Source: Halopelagius longus
GTDB taxonomy: Archaea > Halobacteriota > Halobacteria > Halobacteriales > Haloferacaceae
DNA length: 64,000 nucleotides
NCBI RefSeq assembly: GCF_900100875.1
Contig: NZ_FNKQ01000001.1
Span: 744,001-808,000 of the forward strand
Direction of reading: 5' to 3'
Shown in pieces: positions 33,863-43,178 of the stretch (the stretch's first letter is position 1; every line of letters begins with the position of its first letter). The translations under genes and the position numbers were made by a program. The notes under the pieces were generated by a model that did not search any database, was not told the origin of the DNA, and worked only from the letters and a program-made list of their open reading frames with translations.

Positions 33863-34597
33863 ATGACCAAATTGAATGACCCTCTGAAGCGGGAATCAAG
33901 AGAACGGCGAGGAGTGTACTCTGAGAGTAACGGACAGAGACAGAGGTCATTGCCTGTTGCAGATTTTCTCCAAAAGAATTCGGAGATATTTGCGGTAATT
34001 GGGATATTTGCTGCGGTTACTACCTCTGTTCCTAGAATTGTACCGGATAGTACCTCGGCAGGAACATATGCCGTAGTAGGTGGGGTGTCCCTGTTCTCGC
34101 TGACAGGAGTGATATTGTTAGATCGGATTTCAGGTGAGGCAGGAGCGGCTAGTGCAGAAGGGAAAGTATTGAGGTCACTTTGGTACACTGCTACTGGTCT
34201 CTCATTTCTTATTTTAGCCTCTGCAGTATTCCAAGCCGTCTTGTCGAGACAGGAGACTGCTCAACCAATCTTAGATTCAATTGGTGCAGTTCTAGTGGGT
34301 ATTGCGTATTTCACAATCATCCGCCACTATGATATTCCTACAGATGGACTTCATAAATCAACTCAGTGGGCCATAGAGAAGTCGAAATATAGTTCGTTTA
34401 TTGTTCTTTATTGGGCAGTCTCTGCCCCAGAAGTTGAATTATCCCTATTTCAGCCACCATATTTCATGGCAGCAGTTCAGGCCTCTCTCTGGCACGGTAT
34501 TGGAATGATGATTATGATTCTTCTCATTATGATCATTGACGGGATATGGTCAGAACTTGAAGAACAGATGTCCCAATCTTACGACCGCCAGGGATAG
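33863..34597 (+). CDS. Polytopic membrane protein, 244 aa
   Basis: Starts at ATG 33863 (MTKLNDPLKRESRERRGVYS), a basic cytoplasmic head. Hydrophobic segments follow at SEIFAVIGIFAAVTTSVPRI, YAVVGGVSLFSLTGVILLD, ATGLSFLILASAVFQAVL, SIGAVLVGIAYFTIIRHY and MAAVQASLWHGIGMMIMILL, about five to six helices. No transporter signature or family was recognised. Its stop codon overlaps repeat copy 5. It lies between two genes for exported proteins, so the three may form an envelope complex (inference). Confidence 0.72.
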   Translation: MTKLNDPLKRESRERRGVYSESNGQRQRSLPVADFLQKNSEIFAVIGIFAAVTTSVPRIVPDSTSAGTYAVVGGVSLFSLTGVILLDRISGEAGAASAEGKVLRSLWYTATGLSFLILASAVFQAVLSRQETAQPILDSIGAVLVGIAYFTIIRHYDIPTDGLHKSTQWAIEKSKYSSFIVLYWAVSAPEVELSLFQPPYFMAAVQASLWHGIGMMIMILLIMIIDGIWSELEEQMSQSYDRQG

Positions 34598-34615
34598 GCT
34601 ATTCTCGGAAGCATC
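34597..34615 (+). repeat. Dispersed intergenic repeat, copy 5
   Basis: GGCTATTCTCGGAAGCATC, core conserved. It starts at the last base of the preceding gene's stop codon. Confidence 0.7.
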
Positions 34616-34691
34616 CCAGAGACGGTTCTCAAGAGTATACTCTTCGGAAGAATAATTAGTATCCCTACATGACTGTGTTCTAACCAACCTT

Positions 34692-36365
34692 ATGCGTAAA
34701 CTAGTTATCTTACTGCTTGTGATCTCGTTGGCTCTTTCTGCCGTTCCAACCTCAACTCATGCACAGTCTTCTTCAACCTACGAAGGAGCGATCGTCAACG
34801 TCTCCGCTCAAGCAGAGGCAAACTACGTTTCTGAGACATCATCTATAGTCGAATCGTATGGCTTCGATTCTATACAACACGCCTCTCTATTGTTCACCGA
34901 CAGCGGGACCAAGTACATAGTGCTATCAGAATCAGATCCAGCTGTTGGTCAAGCATCTATAACCGGCGTTGAGATTCTGCCACCGGAAGGTGGGACTGGT
35001 CTGCTCGTCGCGACTAGCCTCAACGTCAACCCAGAGGGAACAAAAGTTTTGCTTGACGAACTTGAGAAAAACCCTGAAAAGTATCAGTACGAGTTCGTAC
35101 AAGTTTCTGCGTCAGTCACCCAAATCACACATACGGTTGACGCAACTGAAGGAGAGCTGGTACTCCAAGATTCGTTATTGGGACTGGGCGAAGAGCGGTC
35201 CTCGTCTAACGCATTCAAAAGCCCAGGTCGGGAGGGTAAGTGGTCAACAGTAAACCTCTCTCTCGCCAAACAGAACAGCGAACTAAGTAGCGAACTTACT
35301 GGTCGTCTTCCCCTCTCTACTAGTAGCATCGGTCGAGCAAGCCAACAAACCCGGTGGTGGATGTCGACCAATGCAACAGTCAATATGGTCGTTGTTGGCG
35401 GTGGAGATGGTGGTGTCTCCGCCATTGTCGGCCAGACTACTCCGAAATCGACTACGGTCTCTAACCTGGAGGAGCTCTCGGCACACCGAGGAGAGGTAGT
35501 TACAGTCACCACAAACGTGGTCGGAAGTTCACTAAGTACTCAGGAAACACTATTATCGGCCGCGAAATGCGCACCGTCCTCAATCACAAATCCGGCTACT
35601 GGTTGTCTCCCCGTTCCGACAGATGGAGTCGTTCACGGTGGAGTTCTCTTCGATTCACCACCCCAAAACACAGACCAGTTGGTCTACTACGCCGGCGTCT
35701 CAAATACGGTTCAGGATACTCCTGTTGAGCCTGAAACTGGCAGATACAAAGTAACGGGCCGTGTCGTCGACGCAAGTCAACTTGACCCACGGTTAGAAGG
35801 AACTGCTCTCATCGTTTACGACCGTGAACGAGTTGATCGTCTAAGCATTGAGAGCAGTACGGCGACAGAGTACGCCTCGACAGTCAGAGAGTACATCCAA
35901 GAACAACAGTTGTCGTCACAGTCAGAGTGGCAGTCAATAACGGTGACTGCAACCGTAGAGGAAGACCAGAGTACAGAAAATCCGACACAGACACCGTCTC
36001 GTGACGAAAAGAGACCGTCTGAGAAATCCACGGAATACCAAAGTAAGAGCGGAGATGAAACTAAGAGCGGTGGCGAAACCGTAGAAGCAGCAGAGTCGAG
36101 TTCAGTCCAACAGTCGGCGGTTCAGTCTGACTCCACCCTCAAAAGTATCCAACGGACTGTCGACGAGGTAAGTGGCTCTCAGGCGGTCGGACTTGTTGCC
36201 GGTATTGGGAGCGTCGTGTTCCTAATCTCAGGTGCAATCATCTCGTTGATCGATATGCTTGGCAAGCTGCTCGGAAACGAGAACATGGAAATCCAGTACG
36301 AATGGGTACCTTGGGTAATCGGAATTGCGTTACTCGTGATTACGTATATCTATGTGACAGCTTGA
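34692..36365 (+). CDS. Secreted membrane-anchored protein, 557 aa
   Basis: A Sec signal (MRKLVILLLVISLALSAVPT, cleavage near STHAQ) leads a 430-residue outside domain with several beta-rich repeats, two likely disulfide cysteines (KCAPSSITNPATGC), and a Ser/Thr/Lys/Glu-rich stalk (about residues 430-480). Near the C-terminus are two transmembrane helices (AVGLVAGIGSVVFLISGAII and VPWVIGIALLVITYIYVT). The domain order signal - beta domain - low-complexity stalk - anchor is that of a surface protein. OB-fold-like features (YKVTGRVVDASQLDPRLEGT) recall haloarchaeal secreted nucleic-acid-binding-type proteins, which is speculative. Confidence 0.72.
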   Translation: MRKLVILLLVISLALSAVPTSTHAQSSSTYEGAIVNVSAQAEANYVSETSSIVESYGFDSIQHASLLFTDSGTKYIVLSESDPAVGQASITGVEILPPEGGTGLLVATSLNVNPEGTKVLLDELEKNPEKYQYEFVQVSASVTQITHTVDATEGELVLQDSLLGLGEERSSSNAFKSPGREGKWSTVNLSLAKQNSELSSELTGRLPLSTSSIGRASQQTRWWMSTNATVNMVVVGGGDGGVSAIVGQTTPKSTTVSNLEELSAHRGEVVTVTTNVVGSSLSTQETLLSAAKCAPSSITNPATGCLPVPTDGVVHGGVLFDSPPQNTDQLVYYAGVSNTVQDTPVEPETGRYKVTGRVVDASQLDPRLEGTALIVYDRERVDRLSIESSTATEYASTVREYIQEQQLSSQSEWQSITVTATVEEDQSTENPTQTPSRDEKRPSEKSTEYQSKSGDETKSGGETVEAAESSSVQQSAVQSDSTLKSIQRTVDEVSGSQAVGLVAGIGSVVFLISGAIISLIDMLGKLLGNENMEIQYEWVPWVIGIALLVITYIYVTA

Positions 36366-36376
36366 ACCCTGGTGAG

Positions 36377-36390
36377 CTTCGGAGAATAGG
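36377..36390 (-). repeat. Possible inverted copy of the dispersed repeat
   Basis: CTTCGGAGAATAGG is the reverse complement of the repeat core with one mismatch (CCTATTCTCCGAAG). It lies just after the stop of the surface-protein gene. Confidence 0.4.
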
Positions 36391-36425
36391 ATTTTATCAG
36401 AAATAGTAAATTAGCCAGATATGGA

Positions 36426-36737
36426 TTACACCTGTATTATTTTGTCTGCTCTCCACTCAATCTGAGATCCGCTAATATCGATAGGGGTAACGCGCGTAAT
36501 CCTGTAGGAATTCCCATCTTCATTTCTCAGATTCATCATCAATTGTTTGTTCTTTTTATTTAGGTCATGAAAGTGAGAACGTTTTATTGAACCGCTTCCT
36601 GAGGGCTCAATTCTTCCTTTCGCAGAACCCTCTCTTTTTGAGGTTATGGTGACCCTGTATCGGCCCGGTATAACAGACCCATCCACACTAAGTTCTACTC
36701 TGTGACCATTGTCAGGGTCAAACACTACTTCATCCAT
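36426..36737 (-). CDS. Small hypothetical protein, 103 aa
   Basis: A soluble, unusually basic small protein (MDEVVFDPDNGHRVELSVDG, then YRVTITSKREGSAKGRIEPS and HFHDLNKKNKQLMMNLRNED), predicted to be mostly beta. There is no signal, cysteine or membrane segment. It is AT-rich with codon use unlike chromosomal genes. No family was recognised. It lies alone between the surface-protein gene and the defence operon. Confidence 0.6.
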   Translation of the reverse strand: MDEVVFDPDNGHRVELSVDGSVIPGRYRVTITSKREGSAKGRIEPSGSGSIKRSHFHDLNKKNKQLMMNLRNEDGNSYRITRVTPIDISGSQIEWRADKIIQV

Positions 36738-36859
36738 AGCCTATTGTTGGCAGTATTTTGTCATATATGTTCGGTAGTCTTCACTACTAAGAATGGCCCA
36801 GTAGCGGAGAGAAAAGTGAATCAAGCGGCCACCGGTCGAGGGTAACAGCGAAAAGGTAG

Positions 36860-38188
36860 CTAACGAATTTGGGTTGGTATCCAACTCTCAGGATATCCTA
36901 CAGAGATTAAATCAGACGCGGAGATGTGAGTAACTTCCCCATCTAATGGCGAGTCTCGATTCGTTTCGACACCATCACTAATTATCAATCCCTGTATATC
37001 GATGTCTAAGTCAGAGAGGTACTCTTCATACTGTGCGAACTCAATGTATTTGAGCAGTTCTTCCAGCCCTCGAGTGAAGGTCTGCTGGTTATCGCTGTAT
37101 TTGATCTCACCGAGGACGACCGCAGTCAGAACCTCTCGTGCTCGAGATTCGTATACTTCGAGGACGAGATCGGGTCGTCCGCTAAATAGAGATGGTTGTG
37201 TATCGTTTCCAAGGAAAGCATCGACCAACTCTCCGTGTCGTCGTTGTACGTTCTGGTAGCGGTCGATGTAGTCTGCCTCAATTCCCTCAAGCTCCGAGAG
37301 AGGAACGTGAAATGAAAGGCCGCCATTCTGATCATGATAGATATCGACTGTATACTGATCACTCTCGAGGATGGCTAGCTGTTTTGCCCCAGATTCGATA
37401 GGCTGTAGTCTCAAACCTCGCGAGCTGAGACAACGCAGGAGTTGGAAAATACAGAACAGTTCGAATAACCGTGGTAACCGCTCTGGAATGACGAGGGTGT
37501 TCGACAATAGTTGTGACACGTCTTCATCCTCGTACTTACCCGCCAGTAGCCGACGGTATCGATCATAGAGCCTGTAAGCATCGGTGTAGAGTGATTGCCG
37601 AGCGGTCCGAGCAGTATTCAGCATTCGCCTTGTAACCCTAATATCCTCTCCATCACGGATTCGGTTCAGATGGACATTCCGAGCATAGATGCGGTCAAAC
37701 ATAGCGATGCGTTCTGTAGGCCAGGCTTCTCTCCGCCAGTCATAGTTGATGTCAGAGATATCCTCCTGTACCGTCGAATGCACTAACCAGAGCAATTTTT
37801 TGAGGACGAGGTTTTCTCCGATATCGTACTCGGTGTAGGGAGTCTTGCAGGCGAACCGCGTTCGGTCACCAGCCGACTCGGTGTACCGAACTCGGGTTGT
37901 TGCCTGCCAGTCGATACCGCCGCGAACCTCTCCTCGGGTGATTTCTCGATCCCGCTGGTTAGCCGTCTTGATACGCCGAAGTCGCCCTTGCAGCGTCTCG
38001 ATGAAATCGACTACATCGCTACTGAGACAGAAGTGAATCCGTTTGAGGCGATCAATCTCGTCAATGCCTAGCTCTGTAATGTCGAGCGTACGAGCGACCG
38101 CCTGCTTGTTTACCGTCCCATTCTGAAGGTAGGTGATCAGCTCTTCCCGGACACCATCAACCAATTCTGCGTGCTCTAACTTACTCAT
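36860..38188 (-). CDS. McrC-type nuclease subunit, 442 aa
   Basis: The partner of the McrB-like gene just upstream, which it overlaps by eight bases. The C-terminal third has a PD-(D/E)xK nuclease: SGRPDLVLEVYESRAREVLT (Asp at about residue 340), then VVLGEIKYSDNQQTFTRG with the E-x-K at about 362, and a following helix LLKYIEFAQYEEYL. The N-terminal two-thirds are helical, as in McrC-like proteins that dock on the hexameric motor. In type IV restriction, McrC cuts DNA carrying modified cytosines recognised by McrB. It is last in a four-gene minus-strand operon. Confidence 0.85.
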   Translation of the reverse strand: MSKLEHAELVDGVREELITYLQNGTVNKQAVARTLDITELGIDEIDRLKRIHFCLSSDVVDFIETLQGRLRRIKTANQRDREITRGEVRGGIDWQATTRVRYTESAGDRTRFACKTPYTEYDIGENLVLKKLLWLVHSTVQEDISDINYDWRREAWPTERIAMFDRIYARNVHLNRIRDGEDIRVTRRMLNTARTARQSLYTDAYRLYDRYRRLLAGKYEDEDVSQLLSNTLVIPERLPRLFELFCIFQLLRCLSSRGLRLQPIESGAKQLAILESDQYTVDIYHDQNGGLSFHVPLSELEGIEADYIDRYQNVQRRHGELVDAFLGNDTQPSLFSGRPDLVLEVYESRAREVLTAVVLGEIKYSDNQQTFTRGLEELLKYIEFAQYEEYLSDLDIDIQGLIISDGVETNRDSPLDGEVTHISASDLISVGYPESWIPTQIR

Positions 38189-41100
38189 CAGATCGAGGTG
38201 GCAGGTCGAAAAAGTCCTCAGCTTTCTGTTTTAGCCGGGATTCATCAAGCGTTAGATCAACAATGCCTGCTTCTGTCTGCACACTCGTGGCAGTAAGTGA
38301 GTCGATCAGACTCCGCTGATTTTGGGGTGACATCCCCTCAAGTTGCGGGAATACTAGTGCGATGACGGCGTCTGTCAATGCGGGACCAGGATCTTCGAGT
38401 GTCGAAGGGCCACTCGCAGCAAGATAACCGAGCATATCTCGGACAATCGATGGACCGATGGTCTGGTGTTTGTTGACCCTATGCCAGATTACGGATAATT
38501 GTTTGTACGTTGCCTCTAAGGGTTTGAGGAGGGATTCATCAGCCTCAGTCCATACGGTCCCGTAGTTCTCTTCTGCGTCTGGATTCAGAAGCGATGTTCG
38601 TACACGACCATCCTTTGATAGTGACGGCACGCCGACGTGCACGAAGTTGAAGCGTCGCATGAACGCGTAGGAGAGTTCGTAAAGTGACGTCTTGTCATAG
38701 GTATTCATCGTCGCCAATAGTCGCCATGAGGGTGTAACCGGGAAGATATCTTGGTTTGTAACGATAGACTCCAGAACATCGTCAGTAGTTGATTCATCAA
38801 GTGAAGCAATCTCGATAGGAGACTCCCGTTCATAGGGTAATTGAACGGAGTCACCTGAGAGTACCGAGAACAGTTGACCGAATGCCTTGTCGATATCTGA
38901 CCGATTGATTTCGTCAATCACAAGCCACTCATTGCAGATAGAGCCATCTTTCCGGAAGCAGTCTAGGAAGATACGTGGTTGGAAGACAAGTTCGTCGCCC
39001 TCCGCCGATCGGTTTGGTATGTATCCACCAATAGTATCGAAGGTGGTCCACTCAGCAGTCGCTGTAGTGAATCGATATCCATCAACGATATCTCCATGCT
39101 GGTTAGAAACAGTCTTGCTGACGTGCTTTGCCAGTTTAGTCTTCCCCGTCCCTGGGGGACCAGTAAATATGATGTGTTTCCCTGAGTTGAGTGATGATTG
39201 GATTTGACGTCGGAGGTCAGCCTCCGACTCGTAGTAGAGTTCGTCAGGGAGCTCGACAGAGACGTTCAGAGATGAGAGACGCGCTCGAAGATCCTCGATA
39301 CGCTCATTGAGTGGGAATACTGAACGGATAGCCTCAAACGCGCGTTTAGATAGTGGGAATAATGTTCCTCGTGCATTATCCCGGATCACCGTTGTCCCTT
39401 TCAATTCATCTAGTGAAGAGAGCATCTGCCAATCGACTGGCGCGAGGGAGTCGTCGTATCGGATGGTGATTCCCTCGACTGGTTCATTGCGATGTTCTGG
39501 CTGTTCCTTATGGAGTCCCTCAGCCACAGTTCCCTCCCCAACTATCTGCTGGACAGGTGAGGACTCGTAGAATAGCACTCGATCCCCAGGACGGGCTCTC
39601 TCGAATTCTTCGTAGAGCCGTCGTTTCCTCCCAGATTCGTTATAGGCCGTATAGAAGACCTCCTCCCCTTTGTCGATAGACTCTAAATCCCAAATTTCTG
39701 GACTTGCGGTCATCCAGAAATAATTCGGCCCGCCTGCCTCTGCGAGCTCTAAGATCGACTCATACTGCGGTTTTGAGAGTTCTGTGATGACGTAGTTGTT
39801 GTTCGTCTCAATGAGCTCGCTTCCTTCCAATTGCGGAATTGACTGTATTTGGTCCCAGTCGACTCCCTCAAGTGAGTCATCCCATCCAATGGTAATACCC
39901 TCAACTGATTCATCACGGGTCTCGGAATACTCTTCGTGGAGTCCAGCCTCAATGTGCCCCCGGCCGACAATTGCCTGTGTAGGCGCATTCCGGTATATTA
40001 GGACTTTATCGCCCGGACGTGCTTGTTTATATGCGGACTGGTTCCGCCGTTGTCTACCCTCACTCGTGGTGGTTTTGTAGAACGCTTCACCATCTTCGCG
40101 GTGCCAACTCTCACTCGCTGAGTTCACCCAGAAGTAACGGGTTGAGGAATCCCTGTGCCCATTATCTACTCGGGTGAGATCCAAACGATCTACCGTCTCA
40201 TTGATTACCGTGTCCTCATTCTCTGCTAACTCTTGGACTACCATACGTCGAGCAACCGCACCGACGAAGTGATCAAGTTGAGCATTGAACTCCTCTACAG
40301 TCCAGTTGTGGAATAATTTCTTACCCTCCTTGAGGCAGTTTACCGCAATTCCGTGGTCCGAAAAGGGATACCAGTCAACACTAATCAAAACCTCATGATC
40401 AAAATCAGATGGCCCTACAGCGGAGGGATCATCTAATTCAGCCATCGTCTCGAAATGTGCTTGAGTAACGCGTCCGACACCGAATGCTACGTCAATCTTG
40501 GTCTTCGGGGCCCCAGCGACGACAATGTCTCCCTCTTCAATCTCCTTTTGGACGTTGTATGCCTGCCGCTCCGGGGAATTGTGCGTTTCTGGAGGAGAAT
40601 CGATTTCCTCATCTGGACGGAAAACCGCCTCTTTTGTGAATCCAATCGATGCAATTCCCTCCTTCTGCCAAGTGGTCCAATAAGGGTCATCACCACCCTC
40701 TGGCGAAATTTTCCACACGTTCGCACTATCCTCTTCGAATTCAGGGACAGAATACAAGATATCGAGCAGGTTCTGATACAGCCCAACGATCTCAATTAAG
40801 TCCTTAGTGAGGGTGTCGTTTGCATCTTCACCAAGATCGTCTATGTCATAGGCCCGGTAGACGATGGTTCCCGCATTATATTTGTCAGCTCTATTCACAG
40901 GTTCCTCCTCACTATCTAAGACCACTTCCTCCGTTAGTTGAGATGGACCACCTGTGAACCGATTTGGCCAATCAATTTGTGAGCGATAGGATTCTGCATG
41001 CCGGGAGAGTATCTCTTTGGAGTATGGAGGTCCAGTAAGGCCTGAGGCTCGTTGTGCCTCAGTCGCGCCTTGGTTTAGCGTAAGATAGAGCGTCTCTGCA

Positions 41101-41408
41101 TCGGTGTCAAAGAGATATACGACGTAGATTCCCTTCTGAGTTGTCTGTGTTTCCTCTGGTATTTGGATAGGGATATAGGGGATATCAGACATATCCCCCT
41201 GCCCCATTGAGGGTCGAACGTGGAACGTATCATCCAGGTCACCAAGAACTCCTTTCGTTGCCTGTTCTGCTTTATTTGTGACGAGATCAAGTAGATCCTC
41301 GTCCGTATTGACTCGTGTATATTCTCTCCCTCTGCCAATGCGTTTGGGAGAAGGATACTGTTCAAGAATTTGTTTGAGCACTTCTCCGAAACTGGGGGTA
41401 CCCGCCAT
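38181..41408 (-). CDS. McrB-type AAA+ restriction motor with EVE/PUA-like modules, 1075 aa
   Basis: Modules in order are as follows. (1) A MrcB N-terminal domain, with VVYLFDTDAETLYLTLNQGA at about residues 100-120. (2) A PUA-like module around 225-330 (WKISPEGGDDPYWTTWQKEG and GDIVVAGAPKTKID). (3) A first EVE domain at 420-545 (YFWVNSASESW...GDKVLIYRNAP). (4) A second EVE domain at 560-690 (YFWMTASPEIW...GDRVLFYESSP). (5) An AAA+ motor with Walker A GPPGTGKTKLAKHV near 750, Walker B WLVIDEINRSDID near 825, and sensor/arginine region MNTYDKTSLYELSYAFMRRF near 900. EVE and related domains read modified bases, so the protein should sense modified foreign DNA and drive McrC cleavage. Two full EVE copies plus a third PUA-like module is unusual. 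Confidence 0.9.
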   Translation of the reverse strand: MAGTPSFGEVLKQILEQYPSPKRIGRGREYTRVNTDEDLLDLVTNKAEQATKGVLGDLDDTFHVRPSMGQGDMSDIPYIPIQIPEETQTTQKGIYVVYLFDTDAETLYLTLNQGATEAQRASGLTGPPYSKEILSRHAESYRSQIDWPNRFTGGPSQLTEEVVLDSEEEPVNRADKYNAGTIVYRAYDIDDLGEDANDTLTKDLIEIVGLYQNLLDILYSVPEFEEDSANVWKISPEGGDDPYWTTWQKEGIASIGFTKEAVFRPDEEIDSPPETHNSPERQAYNVQKEIEEGDIVVAGAPKTKIDVAFGVGRVTQAHFETMAELDDPSAVGPSDFDHEVLISVDWYPFSDHGIAVNCLKEGKKLFHNWTVEEFNAQLDHFVGAVARRMVVQELAENEDTVINETVDRLDLTRVDNGHRDSSTRYFWVNSASESWHREDGEAFYKTTTSEGRQRRNQSAYKQARPGDKVLIYRNAPTQAIVGRGHIEAGLHEEYSETRDESVEGITIGWDDSLEGVDWDQIQSIPQLEGSELIETNNNYVITELSKPQYESILELAEAGGPNYFWMTASPEIWDLESIDKGEEVFYTAYNESGRKRRLYEEFERARPGDRVLFYESSPVQQIVGEGTVAEGLHKEQPEHRNEPVEGITIRYDDSLAPVDWQMLSSLDELKGTTVIRDNARGTLFPLSKRAFEAIRSVFPLNERIEDLRARLSSLNVSVELPDELYYESEADLRRQIQSSLNSGKHIIFTGPPGTGKTKLAKHVSKTVSNQHGDIVDGYRFTTATAEWTTFDTIGGYIPNRSAEGDELVFQPRIFLDCFRKDGSICNEWLVIDEINRSDIDKAFGQLFSVLSGDSVQLPYERESPIEIASLDESTTDDVLESIVTNQDIFPVTPSWRLLATMNTYDKTSLYELSYAFMRRFNFVHVGVPSLSKDGRVRTSLLNPDAEENYGTVWTEADESLLKPLEATYKQLSVIWHRVNKHQTIGPSIVRDMLGYLAASGPSTLEDPGPALTDAVIALVFPQLEGMSPQNQRSLIDSLTATSVQTEAGIVDLTLDESRLKQKAEDFFDLPPRSDE

Positions 41409-41491
41409 TATCTCATCTCTATTGAATGTCCTCTTAAAACCCGCGTTCAGAAAGGCTGCATCGTATCAGGAACGGCAGCTCGATTGCTGTA

Positions 41492-41896
41492 TTAAGCGGT
41501 GTTGAGGAACTCGTTCGCAGGATACCCTGCCTTAGAGACAATCGTTCGGGCCCTGCGGCGGACTGTTCTATTCGTGGGCCGTTCTCCCTCCTCACTAATC
41601 GTAGACTTGATGTATTCCGCAACCTCGTCCACTTCATCTTGAGTCGCGCACTCTGCCACGCTGCGAAGTGATCGTTCATAGCCGGCAATAGACGATGGAA
41701 ACCCTTGCCGCCCACCGATCAGATCATCATTCACAAGTCCGATCTCACGTAGGTGTCCGTGGATACGCAATTCCATGTCTCTCGAGATTGCCATCGATGG
41801 GTATAGTGGGGGTGCCTCTAGTTTGAACCCTTGGACCGATTGTGTCCCTTCTTTGGAGACTGCCAGTAGTGCAAGATATGAGATGGTTTTCTCCAC
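41492..41896 (-). CDS. Companion of McrBC-like system, 134 aa
   Basis: A small soluble protein starting at GTG 41896 (MEKTISYLALLAVSKEGTQS). The C-terminal half (TQDEVDEVAEYIKSTISEEG, then RPTNRTVRRRARTIVSKAGY) looks like a helical DNA-binding or adaptor domain with a basic helix. No known family was recognised. It sits between the HTH gene and the McrB-like gene on the same strand with gaps of about 85 bases, so it belongs to the defence operon. It might be a specificity or regulatory subunit. Confidence 0.65.
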   Translation of the reverse strand: MEKTISYLALLAVSKEGTQSVQGFKLEAPPLYPSMAISRDMELRIHGHLREIGLVNDDLIGGRQGFPSSIAGYERSLRSVAECATQDEVDEVAEYIKSTISEEGERPTNRTVRRRARTIVSKAGYPANEFLNTA

Positions 41897-41983
41897 GGCG
41901 TCCGCACCTAACGACCGTGGTAATCTGGTTTACTCACTATCCAAGCCCAGTCAAAGATCCTTTGAGATCGACTCTCTATACCT

Positions 41984-43159
41984 TTACTCGGAGTTTTCCT
42001 CAACCCACCAAATAGGAACTTGATCCCCACTCTTTTCGGTTACTGGATGACACTTGATCTGCCCAGAGCTGAGTAGAGACGATAGGGCATGCCGAGCCGC
42101 ATCTGGAGCACAACCAAGTGCAGCAGCGATTTCAACAGTACTTGCAAATGGATCCCGGATTTGCTCTAGTAACTCTAGCACCCTCTCTGGAGAGACCTCT
42201 TCATTAGGATCATCACTATCCTTTCTGTCTTCTATGATATCACGGATCGATGGAGGAAAGCTATCTGCATCTTCAACGATGTCGTCAATAGCTGACTCCA
42301 GAACCGACTTATCTCCCTCGGCGGTATGACTGTCTAGATCTGGTAACTCGTCCAGTATTGCCTGTTGATGAATCTCCTCCTCTAATGCATCCATGTTCAC
42401 CTCCGGCTTCGTTGAGGATCTGTAATTCTTGATTTCACCTGGTTTGGACGGTGATTGACCCTTATCGACGACTGCGCTATTTTTGTCAATACCAAGATCT
42501 TCCGAGGTGATTCGGGCTACTGCATCTTTGATTTCGACTTCCGTGTCTAAGTATTGGGAAAATAGCGTTTCGAGAACTGCTTTCTCTCCTTTCGGATATG
42601 AGGACTGGAACCAAACGCGTACCGTGTCTAATTTCGAAGTATCAATTGGGACTCCACCCGATAGAGTGAGCAAATCGTAAAGCCGATTTGCCTTAACTGG
42701 CCCCCCCTGTTCTACGGCGGCGATGAGATTCTCGGTGCTATGGATCCGTGCTATGTCGACATCGAACCGCACAGATACGTCAACATGCTCACCCCAGTAT
42801 TTCTGTGCAAATTCCTCTTCAGCCTCCTCAATTGCCTCAGTAAGTAGCCCTTCAAAGTCGTAATTCTGCTCTTTGAGGCCGAAATATGTCCAGTATAGAA
42901 GTGCACGAACGGCCTCATGAAACTGAGCATCTTCTACGTTGGCCTCGCGAGAAGGGTCAAGGAAAATCCGCTTACGATCATCATCACCGAGCAGATATTG
43001 TATGGTGTCAAAATCGAGAATTCCGTTTGTGATCCGTTCACGGATGGTCTTTCGCCGATTGGAATACTGCTGTGTATACTCGTATTTGATTTCGCCCCTA
43101 AGAAGTGCTCTATCCTTTGGGGTGAGTATACCTCGAGGGCGCTCATTGCGGTCAGACAT
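41984..43159 (-). CDS. Defence-operon protein with C-terminal winged helix, 391 aa
   Basis: The first gene of the McrBC-like operon. Residues 8-70 (RGILTPKDRALLRGEIKYEY, then RRKTIRERITNGILDFDTIQ) form a conserved haloarchaeal N-terminal module seen in regulator-like proteins of unnamed families. The middle is acidic and low in complexity. The C-terminal 80 residues (VLELLEQIRDPFASTVEIAA, then ALGCAPDAARHALSSLLSSG) are a winged helix-turn-helix. A 15-bp palindrome lies between its TATA box and its start codon, so it may regulate its own operon, for example keeping restriction silent until infection (inference). Confidence 0.75.
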   Translation of the reverse strand: MSDRNERPRGILTPKDRALLRGEIKYEYTQQYSNRRKTIRERITNGILDFDTIQYLLGDDDRKRIFLDPSREANVEDAQFHEAVRALLYWTYFGLKEQNYDFEGLLTEAIEEAEEEFAQKYWGEHVDVSVRFDVDIARIHSTENLIAAVEQGGPVKANRLYDLLTLSGGVPIDTSKLDTVRVWFQSSYPKGEKAVLETLFSQYLDTEVEIKDAVARITSEDLGIDKNSAVVDKGQSPSKPGEIKNYRSSTKPEVNMDALEEEIHQQAILDELPDLDSHTAEGDKSVLESAIDDIVEDADSFPPSIRDIIEDRKDSDDPNEEVSPERVLELLEQIRDPFASTVEIAAALGCAPDAARHALSSLLSSGQIKCHPVTEKSGDQVPIWWVEENSE

Positions 43160-43163
43160 AGTA

Positions 43164-43178
43164 AAGCCAATTTGGCTT
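43164..43178. promoter_or_regulatory. Palindromic operator candidate of the defence operon
   Basis: AAGCCAA-T-TTGGCTT is a perfect 15-bp palindrome four bases before the start codon at 43159. It lies downstream of the TATA box, where a bound repressor would block initiation. Confidence 0.6.

Noticed and set aside
31375-34615. CRISPR array
   Set aside because: The repeats are 0.6-0.8 kb apart with genes between them, are imperfect, and there are no cas genes in the window.
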